From Halobacteriovoraceae bacterium (GTDB lineage Bacteria > Bdellovibrionota > Bacteriovoracia > Bacteriovoracales > Bacteriovoracaceae), in NCBI GenBank assembly GCA_002707495.1, contig PAMZ01000006.1:186001-250000 (forward strand): 64,000 nucleotides of DNA. Reading direction: 5' to 3'. The translations under genes were made by a program, and so were the position numbers. Of the stretch, positions 34,338 to 42,216 are shown piece by piece (position 1 is the first letter of the stretch; every line of letters begins with the position of its first letter). Under the pieces are notes generated by a model. That model searched no databases, was not told the DNA's origin, and saw only the letters and a program-made list of their open reading frames with translations.

Positions 34338-36973
34338 AAAAGCTTCTTTATTTTATTTAATTGGTCTCTAGTCTCTGCACAAATTAAAACTGATTTTGAT
34401 TTGGAGCCCTCAGGAGCTAGATTGATAATTCCTTGTTTACTTGTTTTTGAATAAGAGAATTTTCCCTCTATTTCATTTGAAATAATGAACTCTCCGATCC
34501 CATCTTTTGGTAAAAATCTTCTACAATGATAGAGAAACTCTCCCATACTGTGTCGATAGTTAATATCGCAACAAGGTATAAATTCTCCTGTTTTAATGAA
34601 GTAGCTATCTATACTGTAATTTCGTTTAGCTCCCCGTCTTTTTAACTCAAAGGCCAGTTTATAATGGGCACTCTCAAGTTCTTCCATGGGATAAATATCA
34701 CTAAAATATTGAAAAAAATCATTTTGATTTTCATACATTCTTCCACCTAGGTATCCGCCATTTTCATCGACAAGATTCTCATAAAAATATTGCTTACCAC
34801 TAGAAACATGTACAAAACTACTAAAATCTATAGCTCTTTTATGAAAGGCCTCAACGATCAGTGGAAAATCTTCATCTCGAGGTATTTCATCAATCTGACA
34901 AGAAGTACCAGACATTAGGTAGGGAGACTTGGTAAAAACCGAGGCTGATATTTTTTGTTTGATTGAGTGATACTCATCAATTCCATTGGCTATATAAGAG
35001 TCAACTCTCTCCAAACCAATTTCTTTTAAAAATTTTAGCATCCAAATTTTAGAATTAAATTCTTTTTCTTCATAGAGATCTTCCAAATCACCAAACCAAT
35101 TAGTTGATTCTTTATTCTGAGCTGTCTTCATATTGATACCTAAGTCCGAGATTCGGTTACGATACTCTTCACTGTATTCTAATTTAGGGACTAGAAATTC
35201 ATTGGCTTTATGTGGATAAAAAAAGTAAAGGTATTCTAACCCAAAGGACTCAGAGATCTTTTGATTGATCTCTTCGGAAAACAACTCCAATTCATAATCT
35301 AAATTCATTCTATGAAAGACTTTTCCCGGATCCTTAATATGAAGTTTGCCGTCTATTATCGCATAATTTAAACAATCAGATTCTAGCAACTCTTTTGCAT
35401 CTGCTGAAGTCTCACAAATAGGATCTCCCATTTTATTTAGACTAGTATTTATCATGATAGGAAAACCTGATTTCTGTTCCATGCCCTGTAATAGTCGACT
35501 TAATGTTGAGTCATCTCTTTTTAAAGTTTGGATTCTCGTTGTGCCGTCTCTGTGTACGATATCTTTTAAAATATGTTTATAGCTGGGTTTAATTTTTAAA
35601 GCTCTATCCATATAGGGAGCTTGGTAATTCTCTGAGCATTCAAAATAATCCTGCACCCGATCTTCCAAAATACAGACCCCATATGGCCTGAAATCTTCTC
35701 TCTTTTTTATCTTTAAATTAAGCTTGTCTTTTATATAACCTAGATGGGGAGCTGCAAGAAGACTCCTATGCCCTAAGGCCCTAGCGCCTATTTCGCTTCG
35801 GCCCTCTAGCAGCGCTAAAATCTCGCCTTCGCAGAGCTTTTCAATTAGATTTTTAATATCCAATTTTTGGACAGTACCTAAGCTAGATTGTTGTAATTTA
35901 TTTTTCTGAGATGAGCCACCTAGAAACGGGTAATCACTAAAACATCTTCGAATTTCATCAATAGAATGATTTTTCATCGCACTATAGATGGCAGCTCCCA
36001 TTCCTATCCCAAAATCACAGGAATTAGACGGAGTATATAAAGCGTAATCTTTAATTTTACCGTTTAGGGTGCAATTAAGAGCACTCCCTCCCACGAAGAC
36101 TAAGTTCGAACCTCTAGGAACCCATTTTTTTAAAATATTAAAGAGATATTCTTCAAATCTTTTTTGGATCTCAAAAGCTAGGTTTGCATATCTTTTAAAC
36201 TCTTTTGAAGTGACAAGATTAAGAGAGATATTATTTGCAAATTGATCACCCATTAGATAGTGATTAAGTTCCAAGTTATTCAAATGCCCAAATTCGGAAC
36301 TCACCTTTCCGTAAGCTGAAAGCCCCATGACTTTTCCTGAAGCCTGCCACTGACCAAAAATCGCATTTGCAGCATTCATATAAAGACTTCCAATTCCATT
36401 ATTCAATGGATACTCTTTATTGTGTTTTAAAATCACTTTGTGGACAGAGCATTCTCGATAGACTAGCTCTATTTTTTCGCCTTGAAATCGATATAAACTC
36501 AGCGTTTCATTTTCACCATTATTTCCAAATTGTTTGCTGTCGCTTAAATCATTAAATTGGCTTCCGACTCCATCACTAACTAAGACATAACCTTCTTTCC
36601 AACCTGAAGTGCATAAACCAGACAACATATGGCAATAGTGATGAGAAGGGTATAACATTTTCTGGTTTTCAAGACATGAAACTTGGGGGATAAGCTTTCC
36701 AAAAGAAGGTATCTTTTCTTCAAAGTTTAGCGGATGTGATGTACACGAATTTGTCGCGATATTTTTTTCGGGTATATTGATGATGGTTTTATCATTATCG
36801 AATAGCGACTTTAAACTGAGAGCAGGAAAACCTCCCTGATACTTTCTGCGAGATAGCCTCTCTTCAATTCTGACTAAGGACTTCTTTTTTGATACATCAA
36901 TGAGGCATGCGTTAGAGTGACTGATACCCGTCTTAATTCCCAAATACTTTAAATTTTCTGGGCTTGATACCAA
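34334..36973 (-). CDS. Carbamoyltransferase (NodU/CmcH family) fused to an ATP-grasp-like C-terminal domain
   Basis: An 879-residue two-part enzyme read from TTG. Residues 1 to about 552 form the NodU/TobZ-type carbamoyltransferase: HHYCH (111-115), SDGVGS (133-138), GGSALNC (295-301), EGRSEIGARALGHRSLLA (390-407), REDFRPYG (425-432) and FPIMINTSLN (504-513). It uses carbamoyl phosphate and ATP to O-carbamoylate a substrate. Family members usually end near residue 550-600. Residues 553-879 are extra and resemble an ATP-grasp fold: SIDSYFIKTGEFIPCCDINYRHSMGEF style, with D-x-N at 803-805 where Mg ligands lie. The start is four bases after the PqqD-like stop; the end overlaps the GT4 start. Confidence 0.82.
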   Translation of the reverse strand: MVSSPENLKYLGIKTGISHSNACLIDVSKKKSLVRIEERLSRRKYQGGFPALSLKSLFDNDKTIINIPEKNIATNSCTSHPLNFEEKIPSFGKLIPQVSCLENQKMLYPSHHYCHMLSGLCTSGWKEGYVLVSDGVGSQFNDLSDSKQFGNNGENETLSLYRFQGEKIELVYRECSVHKVILKHNKEYPLNNGIGSLYMNAANAIFGQWQASGKVMGLSAYGKVSSEFGHLNNLELNHYLMGDQFANNISLNLVTSKEFKRYANLAFEIQKRFEEYLFNILKKWVPRGSNLVFVGGSALNCTLNGKIKDYALYTPSNSCDFGIGMGAAIYSAMKNHSIDEIRRCFSDYPFLGGSSQKNKLQQSSLGTVQKLDIKNLIEKLCEGEILALLEGRSEIGARALGHRSLLAAPHLGYIKDKLNLKIKKREDFRPYGVCILEDRVQDYFECSENYQAPYMDRALKIKPSYKHILKDIVHRDGTTRIQTLKRDDSTLSRLLQGMEQKSGFPIMINTSLNKMGDPICETSADAKELLESDCLNYAIIDGKLHIKDPGKVFHRMNLDYELELFSEEINQKISESFGLEYLYFFYPHKANEFLVPKLEYSEEYRNRISDLGINMKTAQNKESTNWFGDLEDLYEEKEFNSKIWMLKFLKEIGLERVDSYIANGIDEYHSIKQKISASVFTKSPYLMSGTSCQIDEIPRDEDFPLIVEAFHKRAIDFSSFVHVSSGKQYFYENLVDENGGYLGGRMYENQNDFFQYFSDIYPMEELESAHYKLAFELKRRGAKRNYSIDSYFIKTGEFIPCCDINYRHSMGEFLYHCRRFLPKDGIGEFIISNEIEGKFSYSKTSKQGIINLAPEGSKSKSVLICAETRDQLNKIKKLL

Positions 36974-36977
36974 AGTT

Positions 36978-37241
36978 TTACTTCTGAGTATTTAGTATCT
37001 TTAGTTTAACAAGAGCATCGATGATTTCATTGAATTTTTCTCTCTTTGGAATTTGCTCTTCATTATATTTCTCTTCAATTTTAGATAAAATTTCTTCGGC
37101 GGTAAGGTTCTTAGGGGACAAAGTGACGATTTTACCGACAAAACCTGACAGAGTATATAGATCATCTGAATCAAAAAAAATGACGCGAACCTTGTCTTTT
37201 ACTTCAGCAAAGACAACATTTTCTTCTAAAGAATACCTCAA
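36978..37241 (-). CDS. PqqD-like small protein (RiPP-recognition-element fold)
   Basis: I place the start at TTG 37241 because AAGGGGGAG precedes it by six bases. This gives 87 residues, the usual PqqD size, and removes an antisense overlap with the next gene that the longer ATG reading (to 37343) would have. The protein has an N-terminal strand pair (ENVVFAEVKDKVRVIFFDSDD), then a winged-helix part (TLSGFVGKIVTLSPKNLTAEE, ILSKIEEKYNEEQIPKREKF, NEIIDALVKLKIL) like PqqD, where 'eeIla.l.ekY' and the final helix are typical. Such proteins bind leader peptides and deliver them to modifying enzymes. First gene of the operon with the carbamoyltransferase and GT4. Similarity judged by eye. Confidence 0.62.
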   Translation of the reverse strand: MRYSLEENVVFAEVKDKVRVIFFDSDDLYTLSGFVGKIVTLSPKNLTAEEILSKIEEKYNEEQIPKREKFNEIIDALVKLKILNTQK

Positions 37242-37247
37242 GACTTT

Positions 37248-37256
37248 CTCCCCCTT
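37248..37256 (-). promoter_or_regulatory. Ribosome binding site deciding the PqqD-like start
   Basis: AAGGGGGAG on the minus strand, six bases before a TTG codon. No comparable site precedes the upstream in-frame ATG at 37343. Confidence 0.7.
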
Positions 37257-37293
37257 AAAATATATAATCTTATTGTACTCAATATAGATATAA

Positions 37294-38391
37294 ATGACAG
37301 TAGAGAGAATAGAATATATTGATTTTCTCAAGGGAATTTTCATCGCATTAGTGGTGATTACGAACTTGACTCAGATGAATGGACCATTTTGGGATGTCCC
37401 CAGAATACCTATGGGAAGTCTTTCAGATATTGATTCCGTTTTCGCAGATATTATTTATATGCTTGGAATACCTGAACTAAGCAATATGTTTATTTTTATC
37501 TTAGGCCATAATGCTGTTTTTTTTGTCCTAAAATATCGAAACTTTGCTGCTCATTGTAAACGCTGCTTCTTTTTCATCATCCTGGGACTTGTCCATATGA
37601 TATTTTTTTACTGGGGTGATATCTTGTTCTATTATGGATTCTGCTCCCTTTTCCTTTTTAATCTAACGAAAATGAATATTAGAAAAATAGAATTTATGCT
37701 CGCTTTCATATTCGTGATTTTTTATATCACCTATATATATATCAAGTTTTTTCACCAAGAAGTCTTTATTCCTGACTTATCGATCGACTCACATCTAGGG
37801 TTTGGAACTCTTCCTTTCTGGGAACTTGTAAAACTTAGAGCATCACATTCTTGGGAATTTAACCTACGAAGACTTTTTGATTTCTCTAGTATTAAATTTT
37901 CTGTTTCAAACTATCTATTTGTTTTAAATATCTTTATATATAGTACGCTTGGTATTTGGGCCGCTAGAACTTCTTTTATTAAAAACTTAAAAATCACCTC
38001 TAAGGTTATGCTGGTAATTTTGACGATATTTATATCTGGCCAAATTTTAAAATATAATTTTCAGACTATTTATCAAGTTCTCATTCCCATAAGAGGAGTA
38101 TTTAATCTCTTTTTAGGGCTAGTCTTTGTTAAGACTATCTACAAGTTTTTTCAAGCTAGTTATATAAAAACGCTTCTATGTAATGCTGGCAGAAATAGTT
38201 TAACCATATATTTCGGAGGGAGTGTTCTTGGCACCCTAGTCTTGTCTTCATTTGGACTCGCACTTTATCAAAAAATAGGACCATTTAATTTATTTTTAAT
38301 TGGATTTTTTTATTTTTGGTTAATCGCTTATGCGAGTACCAAACAGAAATGGCTTGTGCTCGAAAATCTTTGGAGAAGTTTGTTAAGATAA
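37294..38391 (+). CDS. DUF418-like polytopic membrane protein
   Basis: A 365-residue protein with about nine to ten membrane helices. The start RIEYIDFLKGIFIALVVITNL, the central FFYWGDILFYYGFCSLFLF and the C-terminal NAGRNSLTIYFGGSVLGTLVLSSFGLALY...LVLENLWRSLLR follow the DUF418/YeiB layout, a group related to membrane acyltransferases and often found in biosynthetic or envelope gene clusters. No Shine-Dalgarno is seen before the ATG. It is divergent from the PqqD-like operon and converges on the two short peptide genes. Confidence 0.72.
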   Translation: MTVERIEYIDFLKGIFIALVVITNLTQMNGPFWDVPRIPMGSLSDIDSVFADIIYMLGIPELSNMFIFILGHNAVFFVLKYRNFAAHCKRCFFFIILGLVHMIFFYWGDILFYYGFCSLFLFNLTKMNIRKIEFMLAFIFVIFYITYIYIKFFHQEVFIPDLSIDSHLGFGTLPFWELVKLRASHSWEFNLRRLFDFSSIKFSVSNYLFVLNIFIYSTLGIWAARTSFIKNLKITSKVMLVILTIFISGQILKYNFQTIYQVLIPIRGVFNLFLGLVFVKTIYKFFQASYIKTLLCNAGRNSLTIYFGGSVLGTLVLSSFGLALYQKIGPFNLFLIGFFYFWLIAYASTKQKWLVLENLWRSLLR

Positions 38392-38403
38392 TATTTATTT
38401 TAA

Positions 38404-38547
38404 TTAATTAATAAGCGTTCTGGCAGTCTTTGCATAAGAGATTTGAACGCTATCATCACTAAAGTCCACATCATCAATGGTGGTATGTTCAATGGTTCCG
38501 AATTCTTCGAAATCAAAAATAAGTTCTTTTTTCAAATCGTCAGACAT
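38404..38547 (-). CDS. Short acidic peptide A (candidate precursor/scaffold peptide)
   Basis: A 47-residue peptide, second of a paralogous pair, with purine-rich AGAGG upstream of its ATG. It begins MSDDLKKELIFDFEEFG, has an acidic middle (TIDDVDFSDDSVQ) and ends SYAKTARTLIN. Compared with peptide B, 32 of the first 40 residues are identical. Fifteen of these use different synonymous codons, showing selection on the protein. No signal peptide, no cysteine. It is 12 bases from the DUF418-like stop, on the opposite strand. The leader-like N-half and Ser/Tyr/Lys/Thr tail would suit a modified peptide; the function is inferred from the neighbouring PqqD-like gene. Confidence 0.75.
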   Translation of the reverse strand: MSDDLKKELIFDFEEFGTIEHTTIDDVDFSDDSVQISYAKTARTLIN

Positions 38548-38583
38548 TATAAAAAGCCTCTTTCCTCATAATTACTACACGAT

Positions 38584-38615
38584 TGATCTGGTAACTTTAT
38601 GATCTGGTAACTTTA
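38584..38615. repeat. Perfect 16-bp tandem duplication at the 3' end of peptide B
   Basis: TGATCTGGTAACTTTA occurs twice in direct succession (38584-38599 and 38600-38615). The right copy encodes the last residues of peptide B; the junction creates its stop codon. Confidence 0.97.
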
Positions 38616-38731
38616 GCATAAGACACTTGTACACTATCATCACTAAAATCTACATCGTCAATTGACGTATGTTCAATTAGGCCAAATTCATCGAAGTCAT
38701 ATAAAACTTCGGATTTTAAGTCATCTGACAT
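38597..38731 (-). CDS. Short acidic peptide B (candidate precursor/scaffold peptide)
   Basis: A 44-residue peptide, first of the pair, with a GAGGG ribosome site nine bases before ATG and a TATAAT upstream. It begins MSDDLKSEVLYDFDEFG and shares IEHT-IDDVDFSDDSVQ-SYAK with peptide A, then ends VTRS. The stop arises at the junction of a 16-bp tandem duplication. Removing one copy gives an ending of VTRSIV, close to peptide A's TARTLIN. So the present C-terminus appears shortened by two residues. Confidence 0.75.
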   Translation of the reverse strand: MSDDLKSEVLYDFDEFGLIEHTSIDDVDFSDDSVQVSYAKVTRS

Positions 38732-38758
38732 TATGCAACACCCTCATAATAAGATATT

Positions 38759-38764
38759 ATTATA
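38759..38764 (-). promoter_or_regulatory. -10 element of the peptide B-A transcript
   Basis: A perfect TATAAT on the minus strand about 27 bases before peptide B's ATG. No good -35 is seen, so regulation by an activator or another sigma factor is possible. Confidence 0.45.
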
Positions 38765-38877
38765 ACACAGTGATTATATCTCGAATAATCTTTTTTTATC
38801 AATCTTTTCAATAACTTACAAAACTTAAGTTACTCTTTAAGCTTTACAATGAAATAGAGCGACGCTAGCATAGTTAT

Positions 38878-39279
38878 ATGAAAAAAATCACCTTAATCCT
38901 CATTTTTAATATTGTTTTCACATCCACATTACTCGCTGAGACTAAGTCCAAAGAAGTTAGTGTACCAAAAGCATATGCGCTTAAATGCTTTAAATCTCAA
39001 TCAGCGAATTCAAAAATTGCTAAATCATTTGGGTTTGATCTTCAAAAACTAACAGAAAGACAAAAAAAGATTTTGGATCTTTTCTGTAAATCCTATTGTA
39101 TTTGCGAGACTAATGCTGTTAAGTCTGCTGGTAAACTTACTAGAGAAGTAACTAAATTATCTTCTGGAGATTTTATCAAGTTTCAAAATGACTTTCTTAA
39201 GACTTCTCAAGGGAAAAAAGTATTTAAGAAATGTGATGATGCGGCAATGAGTGCTGTAAAGGCTAAGTTCTCAAAATAA
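38878..39279 (+). CDS. Small secreted protein of unknown function
   Basis: A 133-residue protein with signal peptide (ITLILIFNIVFTSTLLA), a Lys-rich helical body and four cysteines arranged LKCFKSQ...LFCKSYCICET...FKKCDDA. It lies just upstream of the PLP decarboxylase-like gene and divergent from the peptide genes. A periplasmic helical disulfide protein; function unknown. Confidence 0.62.
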   Translation: MKKITLILIFNIVFTSTLLAETKSKEVSVPKAYALKCFKSQSANSKIAKSFGFDLQKLTERQKKILDLFCKSYCICETNAVKSAGKLTREVTKLSSGDFIKFQNDFLKTSQGKKVFKKCDDAAMSAVKAKFSK

Positions 39280-39287
39280 AATGCATC

Positions 39288-40265
39288 GTGCTCACTAATA
39301 ATAAAAAAAATAGGCTTTTAAAAAAAATTTTTTTACTTGATAAAAGATCTGCCTATTTTTTTGATAAAGAGTCTTTTGAGACTAAACTTCGAGACATTAA
39401 GCAGGCTAGGCCATCCAATGTTTTTTTTCTATTTCCAGTAAAATCTTTTCCTTATCCCGATGCTTTAGAAATTGCAGCTAAGCATTTAGACGGATTTGAT
39501 ATTTCAAACCAAAATGAATTAGATCTAATCCTCCCCTACCTTAATTCATCAAAGTTAATCTGGAATTCTTCTCCCTATGAGACAGACTTAGAGAGTTGTA
39601 AGGCTATCATCCAAGACGGGAAGGAAAGTCAAAGAATCAATTTTAACAACTCTAGAAATGAAAAAAGCCGGTTTGGTCTTGATATTAACTCAATAACTTT
39701 AAGATCAAATATTCATGTGCATCTAGGATTTCAAAATAACTGCGCTAATGATTACGAAAATATGGCAAAAGAAATAAAAAAAATCATTGAGGCACAATCG
39801 GCTCCAGTAGAACGTATAAACCTAGGCGGTGGTTTTGAGTTTGAAAGTCTTGAGTCACTTTTAGACTGTTTAATGATCGTTTCTGAAATTCTAAAGGACT
39901 ATAAAGTCTTTTTTGAGCCTGGGAATTGGCTATCTCAGGGGAGCGTCGGGATGATAGGAACTGTTCTGGAGTCCACAAAGCTTGAAGATGAAACGAGGCT
40001 AGTCGTTTCGATTTCTAAATTAGCACATCTAAAATGGTCTCAGAAAATTAAGCTCTCTTCTGTCAAAAAAAATGAAAACAAATTTAAAAAGATTTCTATT
40101 TATGGACCCACATGTTCTGAGGATGACATCATTGGAATACTTGAAAATCAAGATTTCGCTACTAATAGAGGTGATCTGATTCTGCTCGAAAATATAAGCT
40201 CCTACTCCTTTGCTTGGCGAAATGATTTTAATGGAATCGAAAAGCCACCCATAATTACGATTTAG
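39288..40265 (+). CDS. Fold-type III PLP-dependent decarboxylase-like protein
   Basis: A 325-residue protein read from GTG, related to diaminopimelate/ornithine decarboxylases. FFLFPVKSFPYPDALEIAA holds the candidate Schiff-base Lys52. GFDISNQNELDLI matches the 'D.AS..E' segment, INLGGGFEF the glycine loop, FEPGNWLSQGSVGMIGTVLES the EPGR phosphate motif with Asn for Arg, and GPTCSEDD the catalytic Cys/Asp region. It is 80-100 residues shorter than usual, mostly in the loop between Lys and Gly loop. It may decarboxylate an unusual amino acid. Adjacent to the peptide genes. Confidence 0.72.
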   Translation: MLTNNKKNRLLKKIFLLDKRSAYFFDKESFETKLRDIKQARPSNVFFLFPVKSFPYPDALEIAAKHLDGFDISNQNELDLILPYLNSSKLIWNSSPYETDLESCKAIIQDGKESQRINFNNSRNEKSRFGLDINSITLRSNIHVHLGFQNNCANDYENMAKEIKKIIEAQSAPVERINLGGGFEFESLESLLDCLMIVSEILKDYKVFFEPGNWLSQGSVGMIGTVLESTKLEDETRLVVSISKLAHLKWSQKIKLSSVKKNENKFKKISIYGPTCSEDDIIGILENQDFATNRGDLILLENISSYSFAWRNDFNGIEKPPIITI

Positions 40266-40561
40266 TCTAACTTTAGACTTTCTTTATCCTTTAGATTCCA
40301 GCCCGTAAATAACATGATGGATCCAAAACAGGCTAAAAGAAGACTGCAAAAAAAGAATAACGATGCTGTCGTGAGAGTGGCTTCAACGTAACTTTCTAGA
40401 GACCTATAGGCCTCCCCAAGTTGGGCCAGCATTTTAATAGATCCAAATTGGTAAGAATCAGGATCAGAGACTGCATTTTTTACATCTTGGACGAGAATAA
40501 TCCCTGCACCAAAAGATATAAAAGAAGCGATATAGAGCGACAAAGATAATATTTTTAGCAT
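40262..40561 (-). CDS. Small membrane protein with two helices
   Basis: A 99-residue protein with hydrophobic segments at about residues 5-25 (SLYIASFISFGAGIILV) and 65-88 (TASLFFFCSLLLACFGSIMLFTGW) around an exposed loop. Unknown function. Its stop overlaps that of the decarboxylase-like gene by four bases. Confidence 0.55.
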   Translation of the reverse strand: MLKILSLSLYIASFISFGAGIILVQDVKNAVSDPDSYQFGSIKMLAQLGEAYRSLESYVEATLTTASLFFFCSLLLACFGSIMLFTGWNLKDKESLKLD

Positions 40562-40628
40562 ATTTCACTATATGGCCTTCAATTGTAGCTATCCAGTGAC
40601 AAGGCCATAAATTACCTCGACAAAGCTT

Positions 40629-40886
40629 TTAAGCAACCTCAGAGAGTCCAGTCTCACTGTTATGATTAAATATTGAAGTTAAGTCTATAGGTAGTCGCCC
40701 TTTTGCATAATAAATCGTACCTAAGTCGGAACTTAAGAGCCCGTAAAACTGAACTTTGAACTGTCTAAACATGGTGGGATCATGATAGACCTTTTTTAAG
40801 AAATTGACCGTTTTCTCATCACAATTATGAACAACTGCATAAGCAGATTGACCTCGATACCAAAGTTTAAGCTGTACTGTTTGCAT
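40629..40886 (-). CDS. Small soluble protein of unknown function
   Basis: An 85-residue protein, beta-rich at the start (MQTVQLKLWYRGQSAYAVV) with a helical middle (CDEKTVNFLKKVYHDPTMF). No signal or membrane segment. A GAGGAAT ribosome site is present. No family recognised. Confidence 0.5.
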   Translation of the reverse strand: MQTVQLKLWYRGQSAYAVVHNCDEKTVNFLKKVYHDPTMFRQFKVQFYGLLSSDLGTIYYAKGRLPIDLTSIFNHNSETGLSEVA

Positions 40887-40996
40887 TCAATTCCTCCTAG
40901 ATATGAGGATGAGCTACAAGAATAAAGCCATCAAGCTTTCTTATAAAGAGATGAAATCATTGGGCCGTAAAAAAGATTGACAGTAGCGATTTGTCC

Positions 40997-41476
40997 CTAC
41001 TTTGAGGACTTATCGGAGTCAGTTTGGATCCGCTCGATAGCACCATTAATCAATTCCGGAAGCTCGGGATGCATATCACCCTGGCGAAAGGTTAATTTTC
41101 TAGTGTAACCATTATTGATGATTTCCTGACAATAATTTTTTAAATGATAAATCGCTCCAGCCGATTTGTGAGTGAATACGATATTATAAATAACGATAAA
41201 AAGAGTCGAAAATATAATTGATGTTATCATGGCATCTTGAACCAATTCTATATGCACATCAATCATTTGTTTGTATTGGTTAAACAAAGTTGTATCTAGA
41301 GATTTAGCATAGGTCTCTAGAACCCAAAATGATTTATGAATTTGATAATAAACCACCGCCATAGCCGCGAAAAGAGTAAATAAATTAAAGGCAACAATTG
41401 AAAGTTGGAACCTAGGATAGATTGAATAATTTGCCCAACGTCTTTTAGTTGTCTCTTTTGATTCACTCACCTTCAC
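40997..41476 (-). CDS. Membrane protein with HAMP-like C-terminus
   Basis: A 159-residue protein: two membrane helices (about 25-45 and 83-103) with a periplasmic loop, then a cytoplasmic HAMP-like helix (HKSAGAIYHLKNYCQEIINNGYTRKLTFRQGD) with no output domain. Such truncated receptors occur as sensory adaptors. It overlaps the upstream secreted-protein gene by 14 bases, suggesting a sensor-partner pair. Inference. Confidence 0.6.
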   Translation of the reverse strand: MKVSESKETTKRRWANYSIYPRFQLSIVAFNLFTLFAAMAVVYYQIHKSFWVLETYAKSLDTTLFNQYKQMIDVHIELVQDAMITSIIFSTLFIVIYNIVFTHKSAGAIYHLKNYCQEIINNGYTRKLTFRQGDMHPELPELINGAIERIQTDSDKSSK

Positions 41477-42134
41477 ACTCCTTTATAATTTTATTTTCCA
41501 GTTCACCATAGGGAGAATATTTAAACTGAATATCTCCGGGAATTGATCTTAAGATGCTTCTATTGGCCAAACGGCAATATGGTTTTCCTGGTCTAATATA
41601 CATAAAATAATTATTAAGATTCATCATGGGTGAACCTCCTAGTCTGTAGCCGAAATCGAGATAAGAAGTTGGAGAGCGAGAAATAATCAATCCACCTTGG
41701 TTGTTTCTATTCACTGAGATATCTTGCAGATATTTAATATCTGATTCAGGCAAAAATTTGTATTCATTAGTATCAAAGTAGAGTCTACTGCCGTTACCTA
41801 GTTGCAATTCAACTGTATCTCTCTGTAAATTAAGATCGAGCGCCTTTTGCATCCCCGGATGAAAAAAGACTCTAGCTCCAGTATGAGAACTGGAAGGTCC
41901 GTACCCGTATGAATTAAAAACCATTTGCATGCCTTCATCCGTAAAAAGATGAGATCGATAAACTAAGTCTTGGGCCTTTCGATCTGATAAACTCACAAAA
42001 CAAACTCCATCATTAAATTGTCCCGTCTGAATTTGAGTTCGATTTGAGATATAAGTTTGAAATTGACAAACATCAGGGAAAGCAAAGACATGAGAGCTGA
42101 AAACGATCAAAGTAAAAATAACGAAATTTTTCAT
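41463..42134 (-). CDS. Secreted protein of unknown function
   Basis: A 223-residue protein with signal peptide (MKNFVIFTLIVFSSHVFA), beta-rich, with cysteines in FPDVCQF, GVCFVS, PYCRLA and IKECEGE that could pair. No domain recognised. Coupled to the HAMP-like membrane protein downstream. Confidence 0.62.
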   Translation of the reverse strand: MKNFVIFTLIVFSSHVFAFPDVCQFQTYISNRTQIQTGQFNDGVCFVSLSDRKAQDLVYRSHLFTDEGMQMVFNSYGYGPSSSHTGARVFFHPGMQKALDLNLQRDTVELQLGNGSRLYFDTNEYKFLPESDIKYLQDISVNRNNQGGLIISRSPTSYLDFGYRLGGSPMMNLNNYFMYIRPGKPYCRLANRSILRSIPGDIQFKYSPYGELENKIIKECEGE

Positions 42135-42216
42135 ATCTTATTGAAACTCTTTACAAAGAGATAGGCAAAATAAAAATTTATGAAAAAAGTTGAGTAAAAG
42201 TTTATAATGTTACTAT

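Noticed and set aside
37242-37343. N-terminal extension of the PqqD-like protein
   Set aside because: It overlaps the divergent DUF418-like gene, lacks a ribosome site, and the extra residues (Ile/Tyr-rich) do not fit the fold.
29906-40265. Reading the cluster as an ordinary capsule or O-antigen locus
   Set aside because: No Wzx, Wzy, Wzc or sugar-nucleotide synthesis genes are present, and short peptides with a PqqD-like gene would be left unexplained. Kept as an alternative but not preferred.
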